From Lytechinus pictus (taxonomy: Eukaryota > Echinodermata > Echinoidea > Temnopleuroida > Toxopneustidae): a DNA stretch of 64,000 nt. The stretch lies in the NCBI RefSeq assembly GCF_037042905.1, contig NC_087247.1, positions 75,996,420-76,060,419 of the forward strand, given 5' to 3'. The notes beneath the pieces were generated by a model. It saw nothing but the letters and a program-made list of their open reading frames with translations, was not told where the DNA came from and made no database searches. Of this stretch, positions 33,522 through 45,560 are shown one piece after another. A program made the translations under genes and the position numbers. Positions within the stretch are counted from its first letter, which is position 1. Each line of letters starts with the position of its first letter.

Positions 33522-34439
33522 CTTGTCAAAGATTGGAAGGAACTTGATTGATGTATGTTTTTGTTCCAACTTGGATACAAGTACGTGTTTTACAACTCAA
33601 CAGTTCTTGAAAATTTTATAGACTTTATATGAAGCGTAATCTCAACTTGCCTTTACCATAAACATTGTGCTCGAACCTAAAACTCGTTAGTCATAGTAGT
33701 TATAAAAAAGTACTAAAGTAGAGATGTTAGATATCTACATGTTTTTGTTGCAACTCAGTAGAGATGTTTTTAACTACAGTTTTGAGATATTATTGATAGA
33801 TTATCTGCTGCAATTTCTACATATATGATGCATGTGTTTAGTTTTAATGGTTTTAAATAATCATGTTTTACTTCTATTTACTTACCTTGTCAAAGATTGG
33901 AAGATTTATGTTTTTGTTGCAACTTTGATACAAGTACGTGGACAGTGTTTTACAACTCAACAGTTCTTGGAAATTGTATAGACTTTTTATATGAAGCGTA
34001 ATCTCAACTTGCCTTCACCACAAACATTGTGCGTGAACCTAAAACTCGTTAGTCATAGTTGTTATAAAAGTACTAAAGTAGAGATGTTAGATATCTTTGT
34101 TTTTGTTGCAACTCGAGTACAGATGATTTTCACTACAGTTTTTATCATGTAAAATATTAAGCATATAACTTTAACTTGCCTTTACTTCAACCAACCATTC
34201 AGCCATTGTGTGTGCTAAAACTTCAGGAATCCCGTTACCTCAACCAACCATTTAGCCATTGTGTGTGCCAAAACTTAGTCATGTTAGTAAGAAAGTACAT
34301 GATTACAGATGTTAAAACATATATATATATATATATATATATACATATCTCAAAATAAACTTTTTATAATATTAATACTTTTGTAATTTTCTTATTACTG
34401 TGATTAAGCTAAATGAAATTGTGATCGTTTTCATAAAGG

Positions 34440-35534
34440 TGTGCAAGTACCGCAGTAGCACCAGGGTAGTACCATGGTACAGGTACGACGGTACTATCGC
34501 AGTACAGGTTTACAGGTACAGCGGTACTACTGCGGTAGTACCGCAGTATAGGTACCGTGGTACTACCGCAGTACAGGTACCGCGGTACTACCGCCAGGTA
34601 CTGCGGTACTACCGCAGTATAGGTACCGCGGTACTACCGCAGTACAGGTACTGCGGTACTACGGCAGTACTACTGCGGTACTACCGCAGTATAGGTACCG
34701 CGGTACTACCGCAGTACAGGTACTGCGGTACTACCGCAGTACAGGTACTGCGGTACTACCGCAGTACAGGTACTGCGGTACTACCGCAGTACAGGTACTG
34801 CGGTACTACCGCAGTATAGGTACCGCGGTACTACCGCAGTACAGGTACCGCGGTACTACCGCAGTATAGGTACCGCGGTACTACTGCAGTACTACTGCGG
34901 TACTACCGCAGTATAGGTACCGCGTTACTACCGCAGTACAGGTACTGCGGTACTACCGCAGTACCTGTACTGCGGTACTACTGCAGTACTACCGCAGTAT
35001 AGGTACCGCGGTACTACCGCAGTACAGGTACTGCGGTACTACCGCGGTACTACCGCAGTAGTACCGACCAATTTACCACGAGTACTACCGCAGTACTTGT
35101 ACTGCGGTAGTACTGCGGTACTTGTACCGCAGTACTACCGCAGTACTTTTTTACAAGGGCCTCATTACTTTAGTACTTATTTCACTTATATTCTCACTTT
35201 TATAGAGTCTATCACAAGGTGAGGTGTTCTCTTTATGAGAGGACAAGTACAAAGGTTTCATAACATTATATCATTGATGAATCGTTTGTCATATGATTAG
35301 AATGAGCAAAAAGAGATGTTTTGGGGTATATTTTCAGCGTCCAAAAGGGGAGAGTTGTTCATCGGTGACATCATAGTTCTTGGTCGCATTGCCAATGGGC
35401 GGATCTCCATAGCATTTGTGATCTCGACATTCAAATGCTCATAACTCTGCTAGTCCTATTTTACTCAAACTTTTGTTGATCTTATTCTTAGATTTTTCAC
35501 AAAAGCTAACTTGCTCCAAGAGTTTCATTCTCCT
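34440..35534 (-). repeat. Right end of the TTAA element: palindromic array plus TIR
   Basis: About 700 bp (34440-35140) of GTACTACCGCAGTAC and GTACCGCGGTAC units is followed by CGCAGTACTTTTTTACAAGG, the inverse of the left-end link. A further 190 bp has no match on the left, then the roughly 200-bp inverse of the left terminus ends at 35534. The ORF 34400-34819 is only a translation of the array. Confidence 0.8.
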
Positions 35535-35699
35535 TTAAAGTAAATCCAGAAATAATCCTATGTAACTTTAATTTTTGTAAAGAAAAAAATTAAATGTCAA
35601 CATCATTTTACTACCTAAAGCTATATATATTGTAACACGAGACCATATAAAAAAAAAAACTTTTAAAATAGTATTATATGCTGCCACCACAATAGTTTA

Positions 35700-36060
35700 G
35701 AGAGTTATTGAGCTCTTGGCCAAACATAATCTAACATTTGACCCAACGAACGTAGAGGGCAGCAACACACATCGTTCCGTGCAAGCCTCGCGGGTGAGTT
35801 GCGGGCAGATATTTTCCAGCACGCAACAAAATTTCTGCGGGCAAACAAGAATTTTCACAAGTTCTGCGTGCGGGAGGCGTGCAATCTATTGTCGACCTGC
35901 GTGCATTGCGTGTGACCTGCGGGCGAGGCACGTGCAAGCTTCCGTGTAAGTTGCGGGCGACATACGTGCCCTAGCTGCGTGTTATCTACTGCCAACCTGC
36001 GTGTTATCTACCGCCAACCTGCGTGTAAGATGCGTGCAAGGTGCAAGCATTGGGCAATCG
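35700..36060. repeat. CpG-rich short-motif repeats (CTGCGTG / TGCGGGC)
   Basis: Irregular copies of CTGCGTGTTATCTAC-CGCCAAC (35977 and 35996) and of TTGCGGGC and GTGCAAGC motifs. The C+G content is well above that of the neighbours. No convincing gene. Confidence 0.45.
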
Positions 36061-37632
36061 TCATTTCTCAAGTAATTCCTATGAGTAAACATGCCTCGAT
36101 CGTGCTGAGACCATTGCCGATCGAATCGATACCGACCACGAGGTCGACGACTCGGAGGCCACATGACAGGGGAGTCGCGAGGCCTTTTCCAGTGGTGGTG
36201 GGGGAGGGGGCGGGAGGGGGTGGAGGCTCTGATTACCGACAAATATCAGTACCGATTCCCGACGTTCGACAATCATGTGGCATGGTAGGGTTCCTCATTG
36301 TCATCAGTCACATTTTCTTTCGTCATACCAAGGGACAGATCCAGCTCAAGTTATCAATAGAAGGGAAGGGGGCGGGGAAAAAATGTTTCATTCACATTTT
36401 CCTCGTTACTGCCGCCAAAATCTGATTTATTTTAGGAGTTAGTCCTAACTAAACTTTCATTCTTATTTTTAGAAACAAGTCAACGTATTTCATGTGGCCT
36501 AAATATAAATAACCATTCGCGCTCACTGAAAATGTTTGTATTTCGACCTGAACTCTCGATCGTAATCATGAAGAGGATGGATATACGATCTGAAACTTGG
36601 ACATTATAAACACTAATTATGAATAATATCCGTAAATAACTAAACAATAAATGACTGTTTGCATTGACTCATGAATAGAATACATTTCTCACTAAATAGA
36701 GCAAGTCCGAAGCGCGAGCTGACGGGAAAAAATAAATTCAGATATCCGAGCTGAAAACTGAACTGGTTATCACAGTCTAATAAAAGCGAGATGAGTGTAA
36801 CCATGAAAAAGGTGGGCATAGTACTAAATAACATTTGCAAGCGCGAAGTGCGACCTAAAATTTCGTTTATTTCAAATCCTGAAAATTTGACATTCTAAAT
36901 ACTTTTTGCAATCATGAATTAAATAATGCGAGCGCGAGTTGGTATTTTTTTCTAGATTTAGACTTGAAATCTGACATTTCATGCAGTTTTTGTTATCATT
37001 AAAAAAAGATATCAATGAATAATACGAGCGCGAAGTGTGAGCTGAAAATTTCTGATATTTTTAGTTGAAAACTTAAACTTTTTTTTACACATGCACGGAT
37101 TCCGCATCTGTAGGCCTAATTGGACGCGAGCAGAAAGTATTTATTTACTGACCTGAACGGGAACCTTTAAACTACTGTCCAACATGAAGGAAAATGTAAA
37201 AATATAACGCTCCGAGCACGAAGTGCGAGCTCATTTTTTTTTACCTTAAACCCGGAACATACTAATCACTTTTGGATTAGTTGCGCGGGCTGATAACTTT
37301 GACTTTACAACCTGGTAATTGAACATTCTAAACATTTTTTTGCAATCTTGAACACGATGGGTATGAAATCAAACGAGTTATGCGAGCGCGATGCGCGAGC
37401 TAGTTTTTTTATTTTTTTATTTAGGCTTAAAATCGGACATTCCATGCAGTTTTTGTAATCATGAAAAAGAAGACTATCAATGAATAATACGAGCGCGAGC
37501 TGAATTTTTTTATATTTTGACTTGAAATCTAAATCATTTACACGATTTTAAATAAATAACAAACTCAGATATTCTGTAATTGGACATGCTGTGTATCTCA
37601 ATAAACATAATGCGAGCTGAAATATCTTATAT

Positions 37633-38053
37633 ATGAAGAGCTCACTTGCAAAAGGGGTTAGGTCCATTTTTCATAAATTTTATTGTTTTCTGTCTCAAAA
37701 CCTCTAAATTTTTTGTCGTTCTGATGAAAACGAAGAAAATTTGAAATTCACATGAAAACGTGAATACAAGTGGCAAAGAAAAATCACTTTTTTAATCAAA
37801 ATAAATTTGATTCATTTCAGTTTACTTGCAAAAGGGGCTAGGTCCACAATGATAGTTTTTAAAAGAATATATAGAAAAAAATTGAAGACAGGTAGATTTC
37901 TTTTATACTCAATTTAATGTTCACATGATAGGGTAGTACATCATGACAATTTAGTTTCTCATAAGAATACTGCAGTAAGTGAGAATAAAAAACATGGTTT
38001 TTCTCGGAATGGTAAAAAGTGGACTTAACCTCTTTTGCAACTAAACTCTTCAT
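37633..38053. mobile_element. 420-bp MITE with ATGAAGAG ends
   Basis: ATGAAGAGCTCACTTGCAAA at 37633 and the inverse ending at 38053 share about 39 bp of imperfect TIR, including GCAAAAGGGGTTAGGTCCA-like sequence. A third copy of ACTTGCAAAAGGGG lies inside at 37825. The flanks are TAT/ATA. Confidence 0.65.
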
Positions 38054-38141
38054 ATACTGACGCGATGGGGAACTTCTGAAGCACTTTGCAAAGACATGAG
38101 GAAAAATTGTGACGAGGATATGGATCTTATTAAATATACAT

Positions 38142-39913
38142 AGGCGGATCCAGGGGTCGAGGGCACCCCCCCCCCCCCTATTGGCGGAGCAAAAAAGGGA
38201 TACAAAGGAAAGAAAGGAAAAGAAAAAAAGAGAGAAAAAAAAGAGAGAAAAAAAGAGAGGAGAAAAAAGAAGAGGAGGAAGACGAGTGAATAAAATAAGA
38301 TGAGGGGAAGATTTAGAAAATAAAAAGATTCTTTCATGTCACTATATAAGATTTTCGCTCGCGCTTCGCGCTCGCATTGCCTGGTAGGTGATTTTCATGT
38401 TTTGTTCAATATGGAGTTTAGATATCAAGTTTGGAAGTCAATATCCAAAACATATTTCACCTCGGAAAGTGCTCTGTATAAATGTCAGTTTTATGGTTTG
38501 AATATTAACATTTCCTGCTGCGCGCTTTCAAATCAGATACCTATTATTTTCGTGTATTCCATAAAGTTTTCAAAATATCCCTTTTCAGATCTGATTGTCA
38601 AAACGTATCAGCTAGCGCTGCACGATCGCATTTTGATTGGCGAGTTATGTCTCAATGTTGATTATACAACAAACTACTTAAAATCCCCTTTTCATGAGTG
38701 TATAAAAAAATTTAGGCTTGCAATTTGCACTTGCACTAATGGTTAAAATATATTAACTGATGCATCCTATTTATAATGACAAAAGTGCTTGAAATGTCCA
38801 GTTTTCAGGCCATAATATCATCAGATTTCGCGCCTTCATTAGGCATTCATGAATAAGATATTAATTCAATAATAAAATGGTCCCTTTGTATTATCTCGCG
38901 CTTAGCAAGAGAAATAGGAAGACAGTCATCATTTTCATATGATGACATGTCCTATGGATGTCCCGGTAATATGTCAAAACTCAAAGTAATCATAATGAAA
39001 AATATAAGCTCTTTATTAAGTGCGATCCATATCCACCTCACAATTTTCCTACAAAGTGCTTGAAATATAGATCTAAAATTGACTCTTTTTTTCAGATCGG
39101 AATATCAAATCGTTTAAGCTCGCGCTTTGCGCTCGCTTTGATTTTCATGATAACAAATGTATTTAGAATGCCTAGATTCTAGGTCTAAATATGGAACACA
39201 CGCGCACATGTTTATTCAGATAGTCTACTTGTTCTCTTAATTTAAATCATTATCCAGTTTCAGATCACAATATCAAAAATTTTCTGCTCGCGCTTTGTGC
39301 TTGCATTATTAATGTACGAAAGTCCCCTATTACTCATTCTTTTCATGATTTACAAAACATAAATAGAGTGTTCCGTGTTTAGGTCTAAATCTCGATTACC
39401 TATTCTGTTTAAGTTACAAAAAGTGCTTAGAATCTCCATTCTTTTGGTAGAATTGTCAAAAATAAATCAGCTCGCGCTTCACGCTCGCATTATTATTTTT
39501 TTTTTTAAATATGAAACGTCTTCATGGCTAACTGTATGCAGTCTTTAACAGGTACCTTTTCCATCTGTTCATTTCTGCTTGCGTTTCGCGTTCGCAGTAA
39601 TTATTTAGTTGCATTACCCATACGCATCTTTTTCAGGATAACAAACATTGCCCAGAATGTTCAAATTTTAGGAAAAAATACATAAGATTTCCAAAAAAAT
39701 TTAGCTCGCGCTTCGCATTATATAAATAAGGATTATGATATTATATACTGTATTATATGTTGATTTCTAAGAATAAAGCTAAGAAGTGACTATTAGGACT
39801 ACCCCTACAAAGAAACAAACAAAAATCATCTTCGAGCGTCCGATCAGGGAAAAAATGGGTGAAACAAAACTCCGCCCCCCCCCCTATTGGCGAAGGCTGG
39901 ATCCGCCCCTGAA
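38142..39913. mobile_element. Inverted-end element within the GCGAGCGCGAAG region
   Basis: The left end GGCGGATCCAGGGG...CCCCTATTGGCGGAGC (38142-38191) and right end CTCCGCCC...CCCCTATTGGCGAAGGC-TGGATCCGCCCC (about 39868-39909) are inverted copies of one terminus in their outer part. The motif repeats between them run opposite to those outside, so the segment was inserted or inverted as a unit of about 1.77 kb. Confidence 0.55.
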
Positions 39914-40467
39914 AATATGATGCAAGCGCCAAGCACGAGATGATTTTTTTTAGATTTAGACCCTTCACCTGGACATACTAATTATTGTCAGTACAGATCT
40001 AGACGTGCGATGTGAAAACCTTTACTTGTAAACTTAACATCCTCCTTGTGTTAAAAACCCAAATAAACTCAGATTCCTAATGTAATTGAACAAGCTGTGG
40101 ATTTCATATGCGAGCGTGAAGTGCGAGCTGAAATTTTTGTTACCGTTATACATGTAGGCCCATATACTGACCCGAAAGTAATTAGCTTTTGAAGCACTGT
40201 CCAAAGTGAAGGACTTGTGGAGAGGATTTGGATCTCTATGAATCGGCGAGCGCAAAGCGCGAGCTTGAAAAGTTTTGAAATTAAGACTTCAAATCAGTAC
40301 ATTCTAATCAATGTCGAAAAAGAGGGCTCATGTTCACATTGCAAAAAAATTACAATTTACGATAATTCAATTTGATATTTTATCGACAAAATACAAAGTA
40401 AAATACCGAGCAAGGACAAGGTATAGTTTTAACAGCTTTGCTTTACCCGACAGTTAGTCAATTAGCC

Positions 40468-43232
40468 AAGTAACTACGTAGTTCGAATAAGTAACTACGT
40501 ATTTCGAATAAGTAACTACGTATTTGAATAAGTAACTACGTATTTGAATAAGTAACTACGTATTTCGAATAAGTAACTACGTATTTCGAATAAGTAACTA
40601 CGTATTTCGAATAAGTAACTACGTATTTTGAATAAGTAGCTACCTATTTCGAATAAGTAACTACGTATTTCGGATAAGTCGAATAAGTAACTACCTATTC
40701 GAATAAGTAACTGCGTATTTTGAATAAGTAACTACGTATTTTGAATAAGTATCAACGTATTTCGAATAAGTAACTACGTATTTGAATAGTAACTACGCTT
40801 TTCAAATAAGTAATTGCGTATTTTGAATAAGTAACTGCGTATTTCGAATAAGTAACTGGGTATTTCAAATAAGTAACTGGGTATTTGAATTAGTAATTGC
40901 GTATTTCGAATAAGTAACTGCGTATTTCGAATAAGTAACTGGGCATTTCGAATAAGTAACTGTGTATTTGAATAGGTAACTGGGTATTTGAATAAGTAAC
41001 TGCATATTTCGAATAAGTAACTGCGTATTTCGAATAAGTAACTGCGTATTTTGAATAAGTAACTGCGTATTTTGAATAAGTAACTGCGTATTTTGAATAA
41101 GTAACTGCGTATTTCGAATAAGTAACTGTGTATTTCGAATAAGTAACTAGGTATTTCGAATAAGTAACTGGGTATTTGAATAAGTAACTGCGTATTTTGA
41201 ATAAGTAACTGGGTATTTCGAATAAGTAACTGGGTATTTGAATAAGTAATTGCGTATTTCGAATAAGTAACTGCGTATTTCGAATAAGTAACTGGGCATT
41301 TCGAATAAGTAACTGCGTATTTTGAATAAGTAACTGCGTATTTCGAATAAGTAACTGGGTATTTGAATAAGTAATTGCATATTTCGAATAAGTAACTGCA
41401 TATTTCGAATAAGTAACTGGGTATTTCGAATAAGTAACTGCGTATTTTGAATAAGTAACTGCGTATTTTGAATAAGTAACTGGGTATTTGAATAAGTAAC
41501 TGCGTATTTCAAATAAGTAACTGGGTATTTCGAATAAGTAACTGGGCATTTCGAATAAGTAACTGCGTATTTTGAATAAGTAACTGGGTATTTGAATAAG
41601 TAACTGCGTATTTTGAATAAGTAACTGCGTATTTCGAATAAGTAACTGCATATTTTGAATAAGTAGCTGCTTATTTTGAATAAGTAACTGCGTATTTCGA
41701 ATAAGTAACTGAGTATTTTGAATAAGTAGTTCTTATTTTGAATAAGTAACTGCGTATTTTGAATAAGTAACTGGGTATTTCGAAAAAGTAACTGCATATT
41801 TCGAATAAGTAACTGGGTATTTGAATAAGTAACTGGGTATTTCGAATAAGTAACTACGTATTTGAATAAGTAATTACGTATTTGAATAAGTAACTACGTA
41901 TTTCGAATAAGTTACTACGTATTTCGAATAAGTAACTACGTATTTTGAATAAGTAACTACGTATTTTGAATGAGTAGCTACCTATTTCGAATAAGTAACT
42001 ACGTATTTTGGATAAGTCGAATAAGTAACTACCTATTCGAATAAGTAACTGCGTATTTTGAATAAGTAACTACGTATTTTGAATAAGTATCAACGTATTT
42101 CGAATAAGTAACTATGTATTTGAATAAGTAACTACGCTTTTCGAATAAGTAACTGCGTATTTTGAATAAGTAACTGCGTATTTCGAATAAGTAACTGGGT
42201 ATTTCAAATAAGTAACTGGGTATTTGAATAAGTAATTGCGTATTTCGAATAAGTAACTGCATATTTCGAATAAGTAACTGGGTATTTCGAATAAGTAACT
42301 GCGTATTTTGAATAAGTAACTGGGTATTTGAATAAGTAACTGCGTATTTCAAATAAGTAACTGGGTATTTCGAATAAGTAACTGGGCATTTCGAATAAGT
42401 AACTGCGTATTTTGAATAGGTAACTGGGTATTTCGAATAAGTAACTGCGTATTTTGAATAAGTAACTGCGTATTTTGAATAAGTAGCTGCTTATTTTTAA
42501 TAAGTAACTGCGTATTTTGAATAAGTAACTGGGTATTTCGAATAAGTAACTGGGTATTTGAATAAGTAATTGCGTATTTCGAATAAGTAACTGCGTATTT
42601 CGAATAAGTAACTGGGCATTTCGAATAAGTAACTGCGTATTTCGAATAAGTAACTGCGTATTTCGAATAAGTAACTGGGTATTTGAATAAGTAATTGCAT
42701 ATTTCGAATAAGTAACTGCATATTTCGAATAAGTAACTGGGTATTTCGAATAAGTAACTGCGTATTTTGAATAAGTAACTGCGTATTTTGAATAAGTAAC
42801 TGGGTATTTGAATAAGTAACTGCGTATTTCAAATAAGTAGGGTATTTCGAATAAGTAACTGGGCATTTCGAATAAGTAACTGCGTATTTTGAATAGGTAA
42901 CTGGGTATTTCGAATAAGTAACTGCGTATTTCGAATAAGTAACTGCGTATTTTGAATAAGTAGCTGCTTATTTTGAATAAGTAACTGCGTATTTTGAATA
43001 GGTAACTGGATATTTCGAATAAGTAACTGCATATTTCGAATAAGTAACTGGGTATTTGAATAAGTAACTGGGTATTTCGAATAAGTAACTGCGTATTTTG
43101 AATAAGTAACTGGGTATTTGAATAAGTAACTGCGTATTTGAATAAGTAACTGCGTATTTCGAATAAGTAACTAACTTCACATTTTGAATAAGGAATAAGG
43201 AATAAGGAATAAGTAACTAACTTCACGGACCT
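40468..43232 (-). repeat. Right arm: 21-bp minisatellite of the giant foldback
   Basis: Roughly 130 units (2.76 kb divided by 21) of the inverse monomer, core CGTATTTCGAATAAGTAA, ending in CTAACTTCACGGACCT. Inner units are mostly CTACGTA; outer units are CTGCGTA, CTGGGTA or CTGGGCA. A block containing GGATAAGTCGAATAAG occurs at 40672 and 42010, revealing a higher-order duplication of about 1.34 kb. Long minus ORFs (to 349 codons) are translations of the repeat. Confidence 0.95.
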
Positions 43233-43241
43233 ACCACCGCA

Positions 43242-43500
43242 TGCAATCTGCACAGTTACTGATCAGAGCATAGAGTTCCTTGGCACTTCATGTACAGAGA
43301 GCAGTCATATGAGTGAAATCCGAAAATGCTTTTGCGGTTACTTTTTTTTATGAAAAGTTATGAAAAAGTTTTTTTTCTAAATATAAATTATTAACTAAAT
43401 GAATAGAATGACAGACAAAATAAAAATAAACAGATACATATAATAGAAAGAAAATTGAAGTTTGATGGATTGATACACTTAGATGCCGAAAGATAGATAT
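43242..43500. other. Flank of the giant element; nothing recognised
   Basis: Unique-looking AT-rich sequence between the 9-bp duplication and the microsatellite block. Confidence 0.4.
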
Positions 43501-43525
43501 AGAAGACTGATAAATAGATAGAGAC

Positions 43526-43578
<53 letters not shown>

Positions 43579-43718
43579 AGTAGAGAGAGAGAGAGAGAGA
43601 GTAAGACAGAGAGATGGATAGATAGATAGATAGAAGTAGAGAGAGAGAGAGTAAGACAGAGAGATGGATAGATAGATATATAGATGGGGGGAGAGAACTT
43701 GAGAGATGGAGAGATGTT

Positions 43719-43749
<31 letters not shown>

Positions 43750-43800
43750 TATGGACGGATAAAGAGAAATAGAGAGAGAGAAAAAAAAGACAGACAGATG

Positions 43801-43832
<32 letters not shown>

Positions 43833-44201
43833 TAGAGAATCTGAGAGATAGATAGATGTTAGATAGATAGATAAATAATGAGAGAGACAGAGAAGATAGA
43901 CAAATTAACAGATAGATAGATACTGTAGTTACATAGATAGATAGATGGGGGGAGAGAACTTGAGAGAGGGAGAGATGTTATAGATAGATAGATATATATA
44001 TGGACGGAAAAAGAGAAAGAGAGAAAGAGAGAAAACAAGACAGATGGATAGATAGATAGATAGATAGAGGGAGAGAGAGATAGATGTTAGATAGATAAAT
44101 AATGAGAGAGACAGAGAAAATTAACAGATAGATAGATACTGTTGTTACATAGATAGATAGAGATAGAATTTGAGAGATAGATAAATAAATAGATAGATAG
44201 A

Positions 44202-44250
<49 letters not shown>

Positions 44251-45560
44251 AAGATGGATAGATAGATAGAGAGAGGGGGAGGGGGAGATAGAGAATTTGA
44301 GAGATAGATAGATGTTAGATAGATAAAGAATGAGAGAGACAGAGAAGAGCGACAAATTAACAGGTAGATAGATACTGCAGTTACATATAGATAGATAGAA
44401 GATAGATAAATAGATTGATAGAGAGAGAGAGAGAACTAGAGAAAGACAGATGGATAGATAGAGAGAGAGATAGAGAGATAGATAGATGTTAGATAGATAA
44501 AGAATGAGAGAGACAGAGAAGATTAACAGATAGATAGATACTGTAGTTACATAGATAGATAGATAGATAGATATAGATATAATTTGAAAGATAGATATAT
44601 AGACGGATAGAGAGAAAAGACAGACAGATGGATAGATAGATAGATAGAGAGAGAGAGAATTTGAGAGACAGACAGACAGATGGATAGAGAGAATTCGAGA
44701 GATAGATAGACGGATAGAGAGAAACAGATAGAGAAAAAGACAGACAGATGGATAGATAGAGAGAATTTGAGAGAGATATATATATATTGGATTTTATTGC
44801 AATAAAAACTATCAAAATACAATCACAAGCAGTCAAAGACTGAAATAAGTGAATGTTTACATACAAATAGAATCATAACAAAATATAAAGTAAACATTAT
44901 AAATAAATATCAAATACAATACAAATTCATACAGATGAAAAAGAAATGTATCATAAATAAATACAAAAGGCCAAAAGTACTACAAAGTGTCACCAAAGAA
45001 GAAAAAAGCGGAATTAAAGATTAAGAAGAAAGAGGAGAGAGAAGAAGAAAGAGGTGAGAGAAGGGAAAGAAATTGGGATAAGACAAAAAGAGAAGGGAAA
45101 GCAAGAGGTGGAATTTGAAAGAGAAAAGGAGGCAACCTTCAGAAGAAAAAAAACTCATTATGCAATACAAGACATTTAACAATGGTAACAAAAAAAAGTA
45201 GTAATTGAATCGAATCGAGCACAAAAAGGGAAAAGTAGAGCTGAGGAAATAGACTCCCGAAGGAAGTCGAAGCAGTGTTGATATTGCACGAGTAGATTAA
45301 TAGATGGATAGAGAGAAATAAAGAGAGACAGATGGATAGATAGAGAATTTGAGAGATAGATGTTAGATGGATAGATAGATAGACAGATAGATAGGTAGAT
45401 AGAGAATGAGAGAGACAGAGTAGATAGACAAATTAACAGATAGATATATCATGTAGTTCCATAGATTGATTTATAACATAGTGGATAGACAGATATGATA
45501 GATATAAGGATAGATATAATATGAAAACAAGTAATTATGTGTTTTATTTTTCAATATTTT
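43501..45560. repeat. GATA / GAGA microsatellite block
   Basis: Alternating (GATA)n, (GA)n and GACAGA tracts, with short phrases such as TGAGAGAGACAGAGAAGAT and ACTGTAGTTACATAGATAG repeating every few hundred bases. This is an old compound microsatellite that has been duplicated. Low-complexity ORFs on the minus strand are not genes. Interrupted by 44778-45290. Confidence 0.9.
44778..45290 (-). mobile_element. 3' tail of a retroelement or mRNA inserted in the microsatellite
   Basis: Non-repetitive 0.5 kb inside the GATA block. Read on the minus strand it ends GCAATAAAATCCAATATATA, that is, an AATAAA signal followed by a short TA tail. This looks like the 3' UTR of a LINE or a processed transcript. 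No coding domain remains. Confidence 0.4.

Larger units (their letters stand above)
32830..34150. repeat. Diverged tandem duplications inside the TTAA element
   Basis: A block with GTACTAAAGTAGAGATGTTAG and TTTTTGTTGCAACT appears near 32878, 33709 and 34070. A block with TTGTTGCAACTTTGATACAAG-like sequence and CAACAGTTCTTG appears near 33560 and 33925. These are partial copies of one roughly 0.4-0.8-kb unit. No ORF is present. Confidence 0.6.
20991..35534. mobile_element. TTAA-flanked 14.5-kb element with palindrome-array ends
   Basis: TTAA at 20987-20990 is followed by AGGAGAATGAAAC. Its inverse GTTTCATTCTCCT ends at 35534 and is followed by TTAA (35535-35538). The ends stay alignable for about 200 bp, sharing GTTATGAGCATTTGAAT and CCCATTGGCAATGCGACCAA. 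Both then meet CTTGTAAAAAAGTACTGCG (right copy inverted) and an array of GTACCGCGGTAC-like palindromes. The right end holds about 190 bp missing from the left. TTAA duplication is used by piggyBac and Kolobok elements. No transposase was found, so it would be non-autonomous. It contains the BEN-like gene. Confidence 0.65.
36480..40310. repeat. GCGAGCGCGAAGCGCGAGCT motif repeat region
   Basis: The semi-palindromic motif (variants of GCGAGCGCGAAGTGCGAGCT) recurs roughly every 100-150 bp in AT-rich sequence. Forward copies are near 36705, 36930, 37025, 37212, 37382, 37490, 40110 and 40247. Between 38142 and 39913 the copies are inverted (GCTCGCGCTTCGCGCTCGC near 38356, 39119, 39288, 39472, 39705). 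No coding potential. Confidence 0.65.
19683..43232. mobile_element. Giant foldback / Mutator-like element (about 23.5 kb)
   Basis: The left end AGGTCCGTGAAGTTAG (from 19683) and right end CTAACTTCACGGACCT (to 43232) are exact inverses. Both continue inward through TTACTTATTCCTTATTC and AAAATGTGAAGTTAG into long arrays of the same 21-bp unit in opposite orientation. A perfect 9-bp direct repeat, ACCACCGCA, flanks them (19674-19682 and 43233-43241). Nine-base duplications are typical of Mutator-like elements and of Drosophila FB foldbacks; sea-urchin TU elements likewise have inverted repeats built of short tandem units. No transposase is visible inside. The cargo is a TTAA-flanked 14.5-kb unit and repeats. 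An alternative is chance juxtaposition of two related arrays, made unlikely by the 9-bp match. Confidence 0.65.

Noticed and set aside
34400-34819. 139-codon ORF rich in YRGTTAV repeats
   Set aside because: Translation of the GTACTACCGC palindromic array; no gene features.
19683-43232. Transposase for the giant foldback or the TTAA element
   Set aside because: No DDE or MULE-type ORF or exon set was recognisable on either strand; both units are treated as non-autonomous.
40890-43253. Long minus-strand ORFs (up to 349 codons) of SYLFEIR/VTYSKYA-type repeats
   Set aside because: They are translations of the 21-bp minisatellite; 21 is divisible by three, so several frames stay open by chance. 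The same holds for 19866-20378 on the plus strand.
43978-44866. Minus ORFs of Leu/Ser/Ile/Tyr
   Set aside because: Low-complexity translations of GATA/GAGA microsatellite.
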